DNA of 34,271 nt, taken from positions 1 to 34,271 of the forward strand of contig NZ_PDKP01000005.1 in the NCBI RefSeq assembly GCF_002837055.1, read 5' to 3'. The position numbers and the translations under genes were made by a program. The first letter of the stretch is position 1. Each line of letters starts with the position of its first letter. The notes beneath the pieces are model-generated. The model was not told the DNA's origin. It did not search any database and saw only the letters and a program-made list of their open reading frames with translations. Source of the stretch: Lactobacillus apis (GTDB lineage: Bacteria; Bacillota; Bacilli; Lactobacillales; Lactobacillaceae). This document shows, piece after piece, positions 13,573-22,947 of this stretch.

Positions 13573-15522
13573 ATGTGCGGAATTGTCGCATTTTATAATC
13601 CAGAAATAAATGATAAGCAAGCAGCTATTGGCAAAATGATGGCAGCGATCATGCACCGTGGTCCTGACTCAGATGGTTTTTACACCAACGATAAAGTTGC
13701 TTTAGGTTTTAGAAGATTATCAATCATTGATTTACGTGGCGGTAGCCAACCAATTTACAATGAAGACAAAACAAAGGCAATTATCTTTAATGGTGAAATT
13801 TACAACTTCCAACCATTAAGAGACGAATTGATTGAAGCAGGTCATACATTTACCACTAAATCGGATACAGAAGTTTTGTTGCACGGTTTTGAAGAGTGGG
13901 GTATGGATGGCTTACTTAAGCGTATCCGGGGCATGTTTGCGTTTGCCATTTGGGATGATAACACTCAAACGCTGTATGGCGCCCGTGATTTCTTTGGTAT
14001 CAAGCCACTTTACTACAGCGATGAGAATGGTCACTTGATTATTGGCTCAGAAATCAAGAGTTTCTTGCAGTTCCCTGGTTTTAAGCGTCGTCTTAATACA
14101 GAAGCAGTTAAACCATACTTGATGAACCAATATAATGACCTTGATGAGACTTTCTTTAAGGGCATCAAGCGTTTCCCAGCAGGCCACTGGTTTGAATATA
14201 AAGACGGTCAAATGAAAACCCATCAATACTGGGACGCTGAATATAAGGCTAACACTCTTAGTTTTGAAGAGACGGTTAATAAAATCGATGAAGATTTGCA
14301 CGAATCAGTTAAGTTACACCATATTGCGGATGTTCCTGTTGGTGCCTTCTTATCAGAAGGAGTCGATTCCAGTTACATTACCAGCATCTTAAATCCTGAT
14401 GATGTCTTCTCAATTTCCTTTGACGATGCAACTTATGATGAGGCATCTAAGGCTAAGGCTTTAGCCGATATGAATGGTTGGAATTTCTATTCAGACAAGG
14501 TTAAAGCTGACGAGGCAATGCATGACTTCCCAGAAATGCAGTACCACATGGATGAACCAGACGCTAACCCGTCAATCATTCCTCTTTGGTACTTGTGCAA
14601 GATGGCGCGTAAGCACGTTACGGTTGCCTTATCTGGTGAAGGTGCGGACGAATTATTTGCCGGCTACGTTAACTACGGGATGCACACGCATAACAACGTT
14701 ATTAAGGTCTTTACTTCTCAATGTAAAAAGTTGCCGAAGAAGACAAGGGTTAAATTGGCACATAAGATTAAAAAGATGCCAAACTTCCCTGGCAAGGTTC
14801 ACATGTACACCAACTTGGCTGAACCAAGCGAATTTTACGTTGGTCAATCAGTCATCTATGACATGGATTACCCAACTATCTTCACTTCAGAAGACGCTAA
14901 TGGCGTTTTGAAGCCATCATACCGCAACAAATTAACCGTTAATGGTATTTATCAAAAGGACTTTGAAAAGGTTAAGGATCTTGATAACGTTCGCCAAATG
15001 CAATACATCGATTTGCACCACTTCATGCTAAATGATATTGAGCAAAAGGCCGACAAGATTTCAATGGCTCATTCGCTAGAATTGCGTGTGCCATACCTTG
15101 ACCGCAAGGTTGCTGAACGTGCTAATTCAATTCCAACCGATTACTTGGTTAACAAGCATGATACTAAATACGCTTTGCGTAAGGCATCAGAAAAAGTGCT
15201 GCCAGACGAGTGGGCTAAGCGTCCTAAGCTAGGTTTCCCAACCCCAATCAAAGAATGGTTGCAAGAACCACGCTTTTATCAACAAGTGCGTGACTTGTTC
15301 AGCGAAGATTTTGTTAATGACATTTTTGAACAAGACAAAATTTTGCAATTACTTGATGAAAATTACAAAGGCGATGGCTCACATCGTCGCCAAATCTGGA
15401 CAATTTACACGTTCCTTGTTTGGTACAAATTATTCTTTGTTGATTACGATGAAACAGTTTCTAAGTATCAACGTGTGCAACCAGAAGTAGCTAGCTTGAT
15501 TGAACAAGGAAAGCTAGTTTAA
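13573..15522 (+). CDS. asnH: Glutamine-hydrolysing asparagine synthase family amidotransferase (AsnB/AsnH type)
   Basis: A 649-residue two-domain enzyme. The N-terminal glutaminase begins at Cys2 (MCGIVAF), with HRGPDSDGF and FNGEIYNF. The C-terminal synthetase has the PP-loop SEGVDSS (261-267) and the second motif SGEGADELFAGY. In Lactococcus lactis, AsnH of this family amidates the D-Asp side branch of peptidoglycan to D-Asn, and the gene immediately downstream here is a D-Asp ligase, so the same role is likely. Free asparagine synthesis is the alternative. The PP-loop has Glu where many relatives have Gly (SGGVDSS). The gene has a good promoter and is 15 bases from its partner. Confidence 0.85.
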   Translation: MCGIVAFYNPEINDKQAAIGKMMAAIMHRGPDSDGFYTNDKVALGFRRLSIIDLRGGSQPIYNEDKTKAIIFNGEIYNFQPLRDELIEAGHTFTTKSDTEVLLHGFEEWGMDGLLKRIRGMFAFAIWDDNTQTLYGARDFFGIKPLYYSDENGHLIIGSEIKSFLQFPGFKRRLNTEAVKPYLMNQYNDLDETFFKGIKRFPAGHWFEYKDGQMKTHQYWDAEYKANTLSFEETVNKIDEDLHESVKLHHIADVPVGAFLSEGVDSSYITSILNPDDVFSISFDDATYDEASKAKALADMNGWNFYSDKVKADEAMHDFPEMQYHMDEPDANPSIIPLWYLCKMARKHVTVALSGEGADELFAGYVNYGMHTHNNVIKVFTSQCKKLPKKTRVKLAHKIKKMPNFPGKVHMYTNLAEPSEFYVGQSVIYDMDYPTIFTSEDANGVLKPSYRNKLTVNGIYQKDFEKVKDLDNVRQMQYIDLHHFMLNDIEQKADKISMAHSLELRVPYLDRKVAERANSIPTDYLVNKHDTKYALRKASEKVLPDEWAKRPKLGFPTPIKEWLQEPRFYQQVRDLFSEDFVNDIFEQDKILQLLDENYKGDGSHRRQIWTIYTFLVWYKLFFVDYDETVSKYQRVQPEVASLIEQGKLV

Positions 15523-15537
15523 TAGGAGCAGTTTTAA

Positions 15538-16800
15538 ATGAGTCAAGATTTTACACCTATATTACTCGGTAGTGATATTAACGTATATGGGATGGCAAGA
15601 TCCTTTAATGAAGCCTATGGAATTAGCGTTAAAGCGTTAGCGGATACTCAGCTAGCCCCAACCCGTTATTCTAAAATTGTCAGTGTTGAGCTTCACCCAG
15701 GATTTAGTGAAGATCCAACTTTTATTGAAGTAATGCGTGAGCAAAAAAAGCTCTACCAGGATCATCAGGAACCTGTTATTCTAATTGCCTGCGGAGACGG
15801 CTACGCTGAGCTTCTTTCCAAGCATAAAGACGAATTAGCCGATGTCTTTGTCGTACCTTACATTGAATATGATTTGTTAGAAAAATTGATTTCTAAAGAG
15901 GGCTTCTACCAAATAGCTGAAGAATGCGGTTTGCCTTACCCTAAGACTAAGATTATTACCATGACTGACTTTAAGGCAGAAAACTATCTTGAGTTGCCGT
16001 TTGACTATCCAATTGAACTAAAACCAGAAGATCCAGTTTCTTGGCTTGATGTTCACTTTGAAGGACGTAAAAAGGCCTTCACAATTCACAACGAAACAGA
16101 ATTGCGTGACATTGTTGGCAAGATTTATGGCAACGGCTATCAGGCTGACTTAATTGCACAGGACTTTATCCCTGGTGACGATTCCAATATGCGTGTTCTT
16201 AACGCGTATGTTGACCGTCATCACCATGTTAAGATGATGTGCTTGGGTCATCCACTCTTAGAAGACCCAACTCCACAAGCCATTGGTAACTACATGGCAA
16301 TTTTGCCTGAATATAATGAAAAGTTGTATGAACAGGTTGAGGCCTTCTTGGAAAAACTTAACTACACGGGGATGGCCAACTTCGACATCAAGTATGATGC
16401 GCGTGATGGCAAGTACAAGTTCTTTGAAATTAACTTGCGTCAGGGTCGCTCAAGCTTTTACGTGACATTAAACGGCTATAATTTAGCTAAGTGGTATGTT
16501 GATGATTATGTTTATGACAGCTTGCAAGACAAGGAAACAGTCTACGGCAATAAGCTTAAGTCCAAACATGTTCTATGGCTTGGTCTACCTGTAAAAGTCT
16601 TTAAGCAATATGCACATGACAATGAAGCTAAACAGCTTGCCGAAGAACTAATTCACGAAGGCCGCTATGGAACAACTGTCTTTTATGATAAGGACCGTAA
16701 CTTCAAGCGTTGGCTACTAATGAAATATATGTTCCATAATTATAATGGCCGATATAAGAAATATTACCAAGAAAACAAAGGCCAATTTTTTGAAAACTAA
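15538..16800 (+). CDS. aslA: D-aspartate ligase, ATP-grasp family (AslA/Aslfm type)
   Basis: A 420-residue ATP-grasp ligase. The early PILLGSDINVYGMARSFNEAYG resembles the N-terminus of Aslfm from Enterococcus faecium, which attaches beta-D-Asp to the epsilon-amino group of Lys in the peptidoglycan precursor. Later are the ATP-grasp elements: PIELKPEDPVSW with the conserved Lys, LIAQDFIPGDDSNMRV, GMANFDIKYD and FFEINLRQGRSSFYV carrying the Mg-binding Glu and Asn. AGGAG lies 9 bases before the ATG, and the gene is 15 bases after the amidotransferase, which would then convert the added D-Asp to D-Asn. The enzyme is cytosolic. A terminator follows. Confidence 0.88.
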   Translation: MSQDFTPILLGSDINVYGMARSFNEAYGISVKALADTQLAPTRYSKIVSVELHPGFSEDPTFIEVMREQKKLYQDHQEPVILIACGDGYAELLSKHKDELADVFVVPYIEYDLLEKLISKEGFYQIAEECGLPYPKTKIITMTDFKAENYLELPFDYPIELKPEDPVSWLDVHFEGRKKAFTIHNETELRDIVGKIYGNGYQADLIAQDFIPGDDSNMRVLNAYVDRHHHVKMMCLGHPLLEDPTPQAIGNYMAILPEYNEKLYEQVEAFLEKLNYTGMANFDIKYDARDGKYKFFEINLRQGRSSFYVTLNGYNLAKWYVDDYVYDSLQDKETVYGNKLKSKHVLWLGLPVKVFKQYAHDNEAKQLAEELIHEGRYGTTVFYDKDRNFKRWLLMKYMFHNYNGRYKKYYQENKGQFFEN

Positions 16801-16803
16801 ATT

Positions 16804-16843
16804 AAGGATGATTACAGTTTAGACTGATAATCATTCTTTTTTA
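16804..16843 (+). terminator. Intrinsic terminator of the cross-bridge operon
   Basis: AGGATGATTACAGT pairs with ACTGATAATCATTCT (one bulge), followed by a T-run. Confidence 0.85.
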
Positions 16844-16967
16844 TGTGTACCTAAATTCTATTCACCACCACGTTTTTAGGACTTTGAACTGTTAGGTGAG
16901 GGTGTTAATTTAGCGTACTTCTTGCTACACTGTTAAATGGAAATTAAAACAAGAAAGGACTGAATAA

Positions 16968-18188
16968 ATGAAACTCACACACGGATCAAATACTGGAACC
17001 GAAGTTAAATTACGTTGGTTATTGCTAGGGGAACTAGCAACCTGGATCGGTTCAAGTTTTGTTTGGCCACTTACTTCAGTTTACTTAAATAAGCAATTAC
17101 ACATTAGCCTTTCAGTTATCGGGCTTGTACTTTTCTGCAACTGTGCAAGTAATGTTTTGGGGTCATTCACCGCAGGGCGCTTGTATGACCGCTTCAATCC
17201 ATATCCGTTAATTGTTGCTGGACTAGGCACTGATGCTGTGGTCCTGTTTTTTATGGCTTTCTTTCATGGCTGGCCAGCCTATTGGATTTGGCTGATTATC
17301 ACTGGATTTGTTAGTGGTTGGAACGGAACAATGATCAATTCCATTTCCACCAGTATTAAGAAATATCCTGGGCGCTATGTGTTCAACTTGATTTACTTTG
17401 CCCAGAACGTCGGTACGGTTACTGGAACCTTGCTCGTTGGTTATCTCTATGACTTCTCAATTGAGTTCCTGTTCTTACTAGCTTCTTCATTATTTGCAAT
17501 TGCCTGCGTTAATGCGGCAATTCACTACCGACCAATTATTAATTTTCATAAAGAACGCAAAGCTAAAAGTAAGGGAGCAAGCGGTAAAGTTAAAACTGAA
17601 CCAATGCCTAAGTACAATGTCATGTTGATGGTCGGCTTTCTAATTTCACTAGCAGTAACTTGGCTAATGTACATGAACTGGGAATCAAACCTATCGGTTT
17701 ACATGGTTTCACTCGGAATTCCGTTTCATTTATACAGTTTACTGTGGACGCTTAACGGTGCAATTATTGTGACTGTCCAGGTTATTTTGGCTCGTTTTCC
17801 GCGCCTATTTAAAAACCTGTTTCAGCAAATAATATTTGGGACAACAATGTTCGCTCTTTCATTTGCGACACTTATTTTTGCCCACGACTTTGCACACTTT
17901 GCTTTGTCGATGGTGGTGTTAACGCTAGGAGAAGCCACAGCGTTTCCTGCTGTCCCAGCGTACATTAACGACTTGTCACCGATGACAAGTAAGGGTAAGT
18001 ATCAGGGTGCAATTAGTGTTGCGCGTGGAATTGGTCAAGCCTTTGGCCCACTATTTGGAGGGATGATGATTGATCATGCAGGTTACATTCCATTCTTTAT
18101 TACGGCTGCAATTTGTATTTTCATGATGGTTTTATTGCTAATTCCTCTTCATGCAAAATTGCGTAAACACATTAAAGTTTTCAAGTAA
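16968..18188 (+). CDS. Major facilitator superfamily transporter
   Basis: A 406-residue membrane protein with about 12 hydrophobic segments. It carries the MFS motif-A-like GRLYDRFNPYP in the loop between segments 2 and 3 and a central basic loop (HKERKAKSKGASGKVKTE) separating two six-helix halves. It looks like a drug- or solute-efflux type MFS protein, but the substrate is unknown. GAAAGGA precedes the ATG. It stands alone between the cross-bridge operon and pepO. Confidence 0.87.
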   Translation: MKLTHGSNTGTEVKLRWLLLGELATWIGSSFVWPLTSVYLNKQLHISLSVIGLVLFCNCASNVLGSFTAGRLYDRFNPYPLIVAGLGTDAVVLFFMAFFHGWPAYWIWLIITGFVSGWNGTMINSISTSIKKYPGRYVFNLIYFAQNVGTVTGTLLVGYLYDFSIEFLFLLASSLFAIACVNAAIHYRPIINFHKERKAKSKGASGKVKTEPMPKYNVMLMVGFLISLAVTWLMYMNWESNLSVYMVSLGIPFHLYSLLWTLNGAIIVTVQVILARFPRLFKNLFQQIIFGTTMFALSFATLIFAHDFAHFALSMVVLTLGEATAFPAVPAYINDLSPMTSKGKYQGAISVARGIGQAFGPLFGGMMIDHAGYIPFFITAAICIFMMVLLLIPLHAKLRKHIKVFK

Positions 18189-18282
18189 TTTGTAAAGGCT
18201 TTTTAACACTTATCAATTGATTAAAATGATAATATTAATTTAGTGTATTTTTAATTTTAGAAAAAAGGGGAGGACTCTCTCA

Positions 18283-20232
18283 ATGAAAAATATTTCGGCA
18301 ATTCGTGGCGGTAGCGGCAACGTCATTGAACCAAAAGTTGGCACAAGACCTCAGGATAACTTATACCTAGCTGTTAACTCTGAGTGGATTGAAAAAACTA
18401 AGATTCCAGAAGATCGTTCACGTATGGCATCATTTGATGGCATTGACGTTAGCGTTGAAAAGCATTTAATGCAGGATTTAGCTGATTTTGCATCAGGTAA
18501 AAAGGAAATTCCTGATGTTCCTAACTTGGATGAAGCAGTTAAGCTCTATAAATTAGCATGCGATTTTGACAAGCGTAATAGAGAAGGTGCTGATCCAATT
18601 AAGGACGATTTAGCTATTCTTGACGGCATTAAGGATTTTTTTGACTACAACTTAAATGCGCCTGCCTTATCAACCTTTGCTTCAATCCCGTTTGGCTTTG
18701 ACGTTTCACCTGACATGAAGAATACTAAAGTTAATGCTTTGTATTTTGCAGGTCCAGGAACATATTTACCAGATACTACAACTTATCAAACTCCAGATGC
18801 ACCAAAGCTATTAGACATTTTACAAAAGCAATCGGTTAAGCTTTTAACCATGGCTGGTATTGATCAAGCTAAAGCAGAAAAATATGCAGAAGATGCTATT
18901 AAGTTTGATGCTAAGCTATCTAAGATTGTTAAGTCTACAGAAGAATGGGCAGATTATCCTGCTACTTACAATCCAATGAAGATTGCAGACTTTGAAGCTA
19001 AGTTTGATCAATTCAAGATTGTTTACTACTTGAAAGAAGCAATTGGTGAAGAACCAGAACGAATTATTGTTGAAGAACCACGCTACTTGAATCACATTAA
19101 CGAAATTATCAATGAAGAAAACTTTGATGAAATCAAAGGCTGGATGATTGTTAACTTTATTAATGCTGCAGCTCCTGCTTTATCACAAGAATTTCGTGAA
19201 GCAGCGTTCCCATTCAGCCAAGCATTAAATGGTCAACCAAAATTAACAAGTGGCGAAAAGCAAGCATATCAATTTGCTAACTCAGACTTCAGCGAAGTTG
19301 TGGGTGTGTACTATGGCAAGACATATTTTGGCGAAGATGCTAAAAAAGATGTTGAAGAAATGATTCATCACATGCTTGACGTTTATAAGGATCGCTTGCA
19401 AAACAATAGCTGGTTGTCAGAAGCAACTAAAGAAAAGGCCATTGTTAAGGTTAACGCTTTAGAGCTAAAGATTGGTTACCCTGACAAGATTGAAGAAGTT
19501 TACAATCGCTTAAAGGTGGTTCCAGCTAATGAGGGTGGTAGCCTTTATTCAAATGAACGTTCATTCGGCATTGTGGAGCAAAAGTACAACCTTGAACAAT
19601 TGCACAAGGAAGTTGATCGGACAGTTTGGGCAATGCCTGGTAACCTCGTTAATGCATGTTACGACCCACAAAGAAACGACTTAACATTCCCTGCTGCTAT
19701 TCTTCAGGCACCATTTTATGACTTAAAACAAGACCGTGCTACTAATTACGGTGGTATCGGTACTGTTATTGCCCACGAAGTTTCCCACGCTTTTGATAAC
19801 AATGGTGCGCAATTCGATGAAATTGGTAACATGAAGAACTGGTGGACTGACGAAGACTACGCTGAATTTAAGAAGCGTACGCAAGCTGAAATTGACCTGT
19901 TTGATGGTATTGAATATGGTCCAGTTACTCTTAACGGTAAGCAAATTGTTTCAGAAAACATTGCAGACCAAGGTGGTTTAACTGCAGCAGTCGAAGCTGC
20001 TAAGAATGAGAATGAAGACTTGAAGAAATTGTTCGAAAACTTTGCTCGCATTTGGGCTAACAAACAATTGACTGAATCAATTAAGAGTCAAACTGCAGTT
20101 GATGTTCACGCTCCTGGTCCATTACGTGCTAACGTTCAGACTCAATGTCAAGATGACTTCTACAAGGCTTTTGATGTTAAGCCAGAAGATGGTATGTGGT
20201 TAGATCCAGATAAACGCGTTTATATTTGGTAA
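18283..20232 (+). CDS. pepO: Endopeptidase O, M13 (neprilysin) family
   Basis: A 649-residue zinc endopeptidase of the proteolytic system that cleaves oligopeptides from milk or host protein. Zinc motif HEVSH at H498/E499/H502 (AHEVSHAFDNNG). The third ligand is E558 in ENIADQGG, with D562 beside it. The conserved C-terminus ends DPDKRVYIW, typical of the PepO family. No signal peptide is seen, so it is cytosolic. The length matches lactobacillar PepO. GGGGAGG lies before the ATG. It is monocistronic with a strong terminator. Confidence 0.95.
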   Translation: MKNISAIRGGSGNVIEPKVGTRPQDNLYLAVNSEWIEKTKIPEDRSRMASFDGIDVSVEKHLMQDLADFASGKKEIPDVPNLDEAVKLYKLACDFDKRNREGADPIKDDLAILDGIKDFFDYNLNAPALSTFASIPFGFDVSPDMKNTKVNALYFAGPGTYLPDTTTYQTPDAPKLLDILQKQSVKLLTMAGIDQAKAEKYAEDAIKFDAKLSKIVKSTEEWADYPATYNPMKIADFEAKFDQFKIVYYLKEAIGEEPERIIVEEPRYLNHINEIINEENFDEIKGWMIVNFINAAAPALSQEFREAAFPFSQALNGQPKLTSGEKQAYQFANSDFSEVVGVYYGKTYFGEDAKKDVEEMIHHMLDVYKDRLQNNSWLSEATKEKAIVKVNALELKIGYPDKIEEVYNRLKVVPANEGGSLYSNERSFGIVEQKYNLEQLHKEVDRTVWAMPGNLVNACYDPQRNDLTFPAAILQAPFYDLKQDRATNYGGIGTVIAHEVSHAFDNNGAQFDEIGNMKNWWTDEDYAEFKKRTQAEIDLFDGIEYGPVTLNGKQIVSENIADQGGLTAAVEAAKNENEDLKKLFENFARIWANKQLTESIKSQTAVDVHAPGPLRANVQTQCQDDFYKAFDVKPEDGMWLDPDKRVYIW

Positions 20233-20264
20233 TCTAGTTTAATAGACAAAAATTAAATAAAACG

Positions 20265-20301
20265 AAAAGCCCCATTTCTATAACAGAAATGGGGCTTTTT
20301 T
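20265..20301. terminator. Strong terminator between pepO and the convergent 20347 gene
   Basis: AAAAGCCCCATTTCT/AGAAATGGGGCTTTTTT is a perfect stem with A- and T-tracts, so it can act in both directions. Confidence 0.93.
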
Positions 20302-20346
20302 GATATTTAAGATGCGTTTTAGTAAGGAAAGCTACTCTTTCTTTAC

Positions 20347-20988
20347 TTATTCGCCTAATACTTTACCTTCTTTATCAAGTAAGCTTACACGCTTATCATT
20401 TTTGTCCTTGAGCTTCCAAAAACTTTCACTGTGGCAGCTTAGAGGACTATTATCCGGCTCGATTTTCCAGCCACCTTCTTCTTTGAAAGAATCAGTGCGA
20501 TATTCACGTTCAAATTTCTTGAGGAAAAGGCCTTGCTGAGTAATCAATTGATCAACTATTTTTAGTGCTTCACCAGAGAGATTTCCAAAATAGACGTCAC
20601 AGCCATCCTTAATTTGCATTAAGGAATATTTACCATCATTTTTAAAAAGAATGGTTAGTCCTGACCAGTTTTCCATAATCACTTCTTGGATGAGTTCTGC
20701 TAAACTATCTAGTTCCAACTCTTTCAGGTCGTCATCAATCAGGTCAGGATAAACTGGATCTTCACAGTCATTATCCAAATAGACAACTGACTCATAGTAA
20801 TAAAGAATAGTGAAAGCAGTAAAAATAATACCTTTAGCAAAATCTTTTTTATAGTGTTTTTCTAAATAATCAGCTAATTCAGCGAAGCCCTCATTCTGAA
20901 AAGTAATGGGAACAAAGTCAACGTAATAACTATCTTTATTTTCGCTGAGCATCTTATTAAGTATTTCGTAGTCTTTTTCAACTGACAT
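20347..20988 (-). CDS. Unknown acidic protein, 213 residues
   Basis: I do not recognise the family. The protein is acidic and soluble, with a central hydrophobic stretch (GIIFTAFTILYYYESVVYL) that is too Tyr-rich for an obvious membrane helix, and an acidic cluster (DLIDDDLKELELDSLAEL). AAGGAG lies 8 bases before the ATG. The N-terminal end overlaps another minus-strand ORF by 115 bases in a different frame. Possible readings are an immunity-like or regulatory protein, but nothing supports one in particular. Confidence 0.65.
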   Translation of the reverse strand: MSVEKDYEILNKMLSENKDSYYVDFVPITFQNEGFAELADYLEKHYKKDFAKGIIFTAFTILYYYESVVYLDNDCEDPVYPDLIDDDLKELELDSLAELIQEVIMENWSGLTILFKNDGKYSLMQIKDGCDVYFGNLSGEALKIVDQLITQQGLFLKKFEREYRTDSFKEEGGWKIEPDNSPLSCHSESFWKLKDKNDKRVSLLDKEGKVLGE

Positions 20989-21089
20989 CGGTAATTCTCC
21001 TTGTAATGACCTTGATTTGTTTCAGATGAACAATAAGCATCAAAAAGTGCAGTAGCTTGTTTTTCATCGATTAGTAGTTTGTCTTCCAC
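20874..21089 (-). CDS. Short overlapping ORF with a strong ribosome site (GTG start)
   Basis: A 71-codon ORF starting with GTG at 21089. GGAGG is 8 bases upstream, so translation should begin here. The first 34 residues (MEDKLLIDEKQATALFDAY...) look protein-like; the rest overlaps the start of the 213-residue gene in another frame. Three readings fit: a separate small gene coupled to the next, the 5' end of one gene split by a frameshift, or a programmed -1 frameshift at GAAAAAG (20973-20979), which would join the two frames. I cannot choose between them. Confidence 0.4.
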   Translation of the reverse strand: MEDKLLIDEKQATALFDAYCSSETNQGHYKENYRCQLKKTTKYLIRCSAKIKIVITLTLFPLLFRMRASLN

Positions 21090-21214
21090 AAATTATTCCT
21101 CCATATATAAAACTAACATTCCAGTTATTATATTTCAAAAAGCTAGAAAATGACAGATCAATAATAGATATGCATTTGATTTTTTATTGCTAACTAATAT
21201 GAGTAGTTGCAAAA

Positions 21215-21238
21215 AGATTAATTTTAATCTAATATTAG
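21215..21238. promoter_or_regulatory. AT-rich overlapping dyads upstream of the ABC exporter
   Basis: AGATTAA-TT-TTAATCT (21215-21230) and the 10-bp palindrome CTAATATTAG (21229-21238) overlap 50 bases before the exporter operon. They are possible operators, but AT-rich dyads arise easily by chance. Confidence 0.35.
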
Positions 21239-21287
21239 TGTATCAGTTAAGTAATACAGTAATATTAAAATTTCGGGAGGTAACTTA

Positions 21288-22178
21288 ATGAAAAATAGTC
21301 AAGAAGTACTGGAATTAGATAATGTTTGTACCTATATTGGTAGGACTGAAATTGTTAAGGACGCTTCTTTTCAGATAAAGGCAGGCGATATTATTGGCTT
21401 AATCGGACCAAATGGAGCAGGAAAGACAACAGTAATGAAAACCATATTGGGTCTGACAAAATTTACTGGCAAAATCACTATGTCCGGAGCAGCGATTACG
21501 GAAAATAATCATCATGCATTGGAAAAAGTGGGCGCTTTGATCGAACATCCAGCAATCTATCCTTTTTTAACAGGTGAACAAAACCTTGAATTGTATTCTC
21601 ATCATCATCAAGATATGGTCAAAATTATTTCAGAATTAGGCATGGATTCCTATATCAAGTCGAAAGCAAAAGGGTATTCCCTAGGGATGAAGCAAAAATT
21701 GGGGATTGCGATTGCCCTTTTAAACAACCCTAAGCTAGTCATTCTGGATGAACCAATGAATGGGCTAGATATTGAGGCGACAATTGGTGTTAGAAAACTA
21801 ATTAAAAAATATGCTGATCGGGGTACTGCTTTTTTGATTTCTAGTCATATTTTAAGTGAATTACAAAAAGTGATGACCAGAGTTTTACTAATAAGCGGCG
21901 GAAAGATTATTTTGAATCAAAGTATCGGTCAATTTGAAGCAATTAGCCATCAGAAATACAAACTAACTACTGAAAATGATGAGCAAGCTGAGCACCTCTT
22001 TAAGACTAAGGGAATTAATTTTAAAAAACAAAAACAATATTTAATTGTAGGACAAGAGGACATTTTTAAAATTCAAGATGAGCTTGCTAAAAAGAAACTA
22101 CATTTAAAAGAAATGTTGCCAATTGAAGCAAACTTTGAGCAGATAGTGGTTGATACCCTAAACAAGGAAAGGGATTAA
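21288..22178 (+). CDS. ABC transporter ATP-binding protein, lantibiotic-immunity (BcrA/LanF) type
   Basis: A 296-residue ATPase with Walker A GPNGAGKTT (40-48), signature YSLGMKQKLGIAIALL, Walker B KLVILDEPMNGLD and the H-loop histidine in FLISSHILSELQ. The C-terminal 80 residues follow the pattern of BcrA/NisF-like self-protection exporters. GGGAGG lies 8 bases before the ATG. It is the first gene of a three-gene operon with two ABC-2 permeases. No bacteriocin precursor, two-component system or biosynthetic gene is nearby, so its job is self-standing export or immunity. Confidence 0.88.
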   Translation: MKNSQEVLELDNVCTYIGRTEIVKDASFQIKAGDIIGLIGPNGAGKTTVMKTILGLTKFTGKITMSGAAITENNHHALEKVGALIEHPAIYPFLTGEQNLELYSHHHQDMVKIISELGMDSYIKSKAKGYSLGMKQKLGIAIALLNNPKLVILDEPMNGLDIEATIGVRKLIKKYADRGTAFLISSHILSELQKVMTRVLLISGGKIILNQSIGQFEAISHQKYKLTTENDEQAEHLFKTKGINFKKQKQYLIVGQEDIFKIQDELAKKKLHLKEMLPIEANFEQIVVDTLNKERD

Positions 22179-22182
22179 AAAG

Positions 22183-22938
22183 ATGCTAACAGCCTTAAAA
22201 GAAGAAACTTATAAATTTTGCCATGAGCAGATAGCTTTGTTAGGCCTGCTCGTTTTATTAGTAACGACTTTGTATTCGACATTGACCAAGACCATCAATA
22301 AATCCACTTTACTCTTTGCTTTTGGGGCGATTGAGTGGATACCAGTTATTATTATTGCAGTGGGTGCAGCATTTTTTGAGATGGAATATGATAACAAAAC
22401 AATAGTTATGCTGCTTTATAAAAATTCAAGCAAACTGAAGATATATTTAGCAAAGTTTTTAGTGGTTTTTTGCTACAGCATTGCTTTAGCACTGGGCGCA
22501 ATTCTGCTAACTTTCCTGCTTAGTCTGTTGACAGTACCTGGTCAGTATCACTGGCTTGCTTATTATCAAGGCCATACAATTCTAACCGACTTGCTTCTTA
22601 ACCTTTTCGGTGCAGTCATTTATTGCTTTTTTATTGTTGGCTTATCATTCATGTTAATCATGTTAGTAAAAGCAAATACGGTTGTAATTTGTATCGGCTT
22701 AGTTTTAGCATATTTTGGCGCTAGCTTTTCTACTGCACTGATGCATACTTTTCCAACAGCTGTTGGAATTCTTAAGTGGAATCCTCTGAATATGATTTTT
22801 ATTTCTCAACAGCTGACTAGAGGCTCTTTTGCATTAAAGTCCAACTTAACTAATTTTCAATTGATTATTGCTACGGTAGTTTACGGGATCATTTTTGGCT
22901 TACTGGGCTATTATCTTTTCAAACGGCGTAGAGTATAA
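22183..22938 (+). CDS. ABC-2 type permease of the immunity-like exporter (first)
   Basis: A 251-residue protein with about six hydrophobic segments, no long soluble domains and a basic C-terminal tail (YYLFKRRRV). It starts 4 bases after the ATPase stop codon, so the two are coupled. It resembles the next permease, with MEYDNKTIVMLLYKNSSKLKIYLAKF in the same place as MEYQNNAILTLLYKASNKIYVYLSKY. It fits the LanE/LanG class, known to expel lantibiotics from the membrane. Confidence 0.8.
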   Translation: MLTALKEETYKFCHEQIALLGLLVLLVTTLYSTLTKTINKSTLLFAFGAIEWIPVIIIAVGAAFFEMEYDNKTIVMLLYKNSSKLKIYLAKFLVVFCYSIALALGAILLTFLLSLLTVPGQYHWLAYYQGHTILTDLLLNLFGAVIYCFFIVGLSFMLIMLVKANTVVICIGLVLAYFGASFSTALMHTFPTAVGILKWNPLNMIFISQQLTRGSFALKSNLTNFQLIIATVVYGIIFGLLGYYLFKRRRV

Positions 22939-22947
22939 GGAGGAAAA

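Noticed and set aside
14474-14911. 145-residue plus-strand ORF inside the amidotransferase gene
   Set aside because: It is in another frame of a well-conserved synthetase domain and rich in Arg, Thr and Cys, as expected of a shadow frame.
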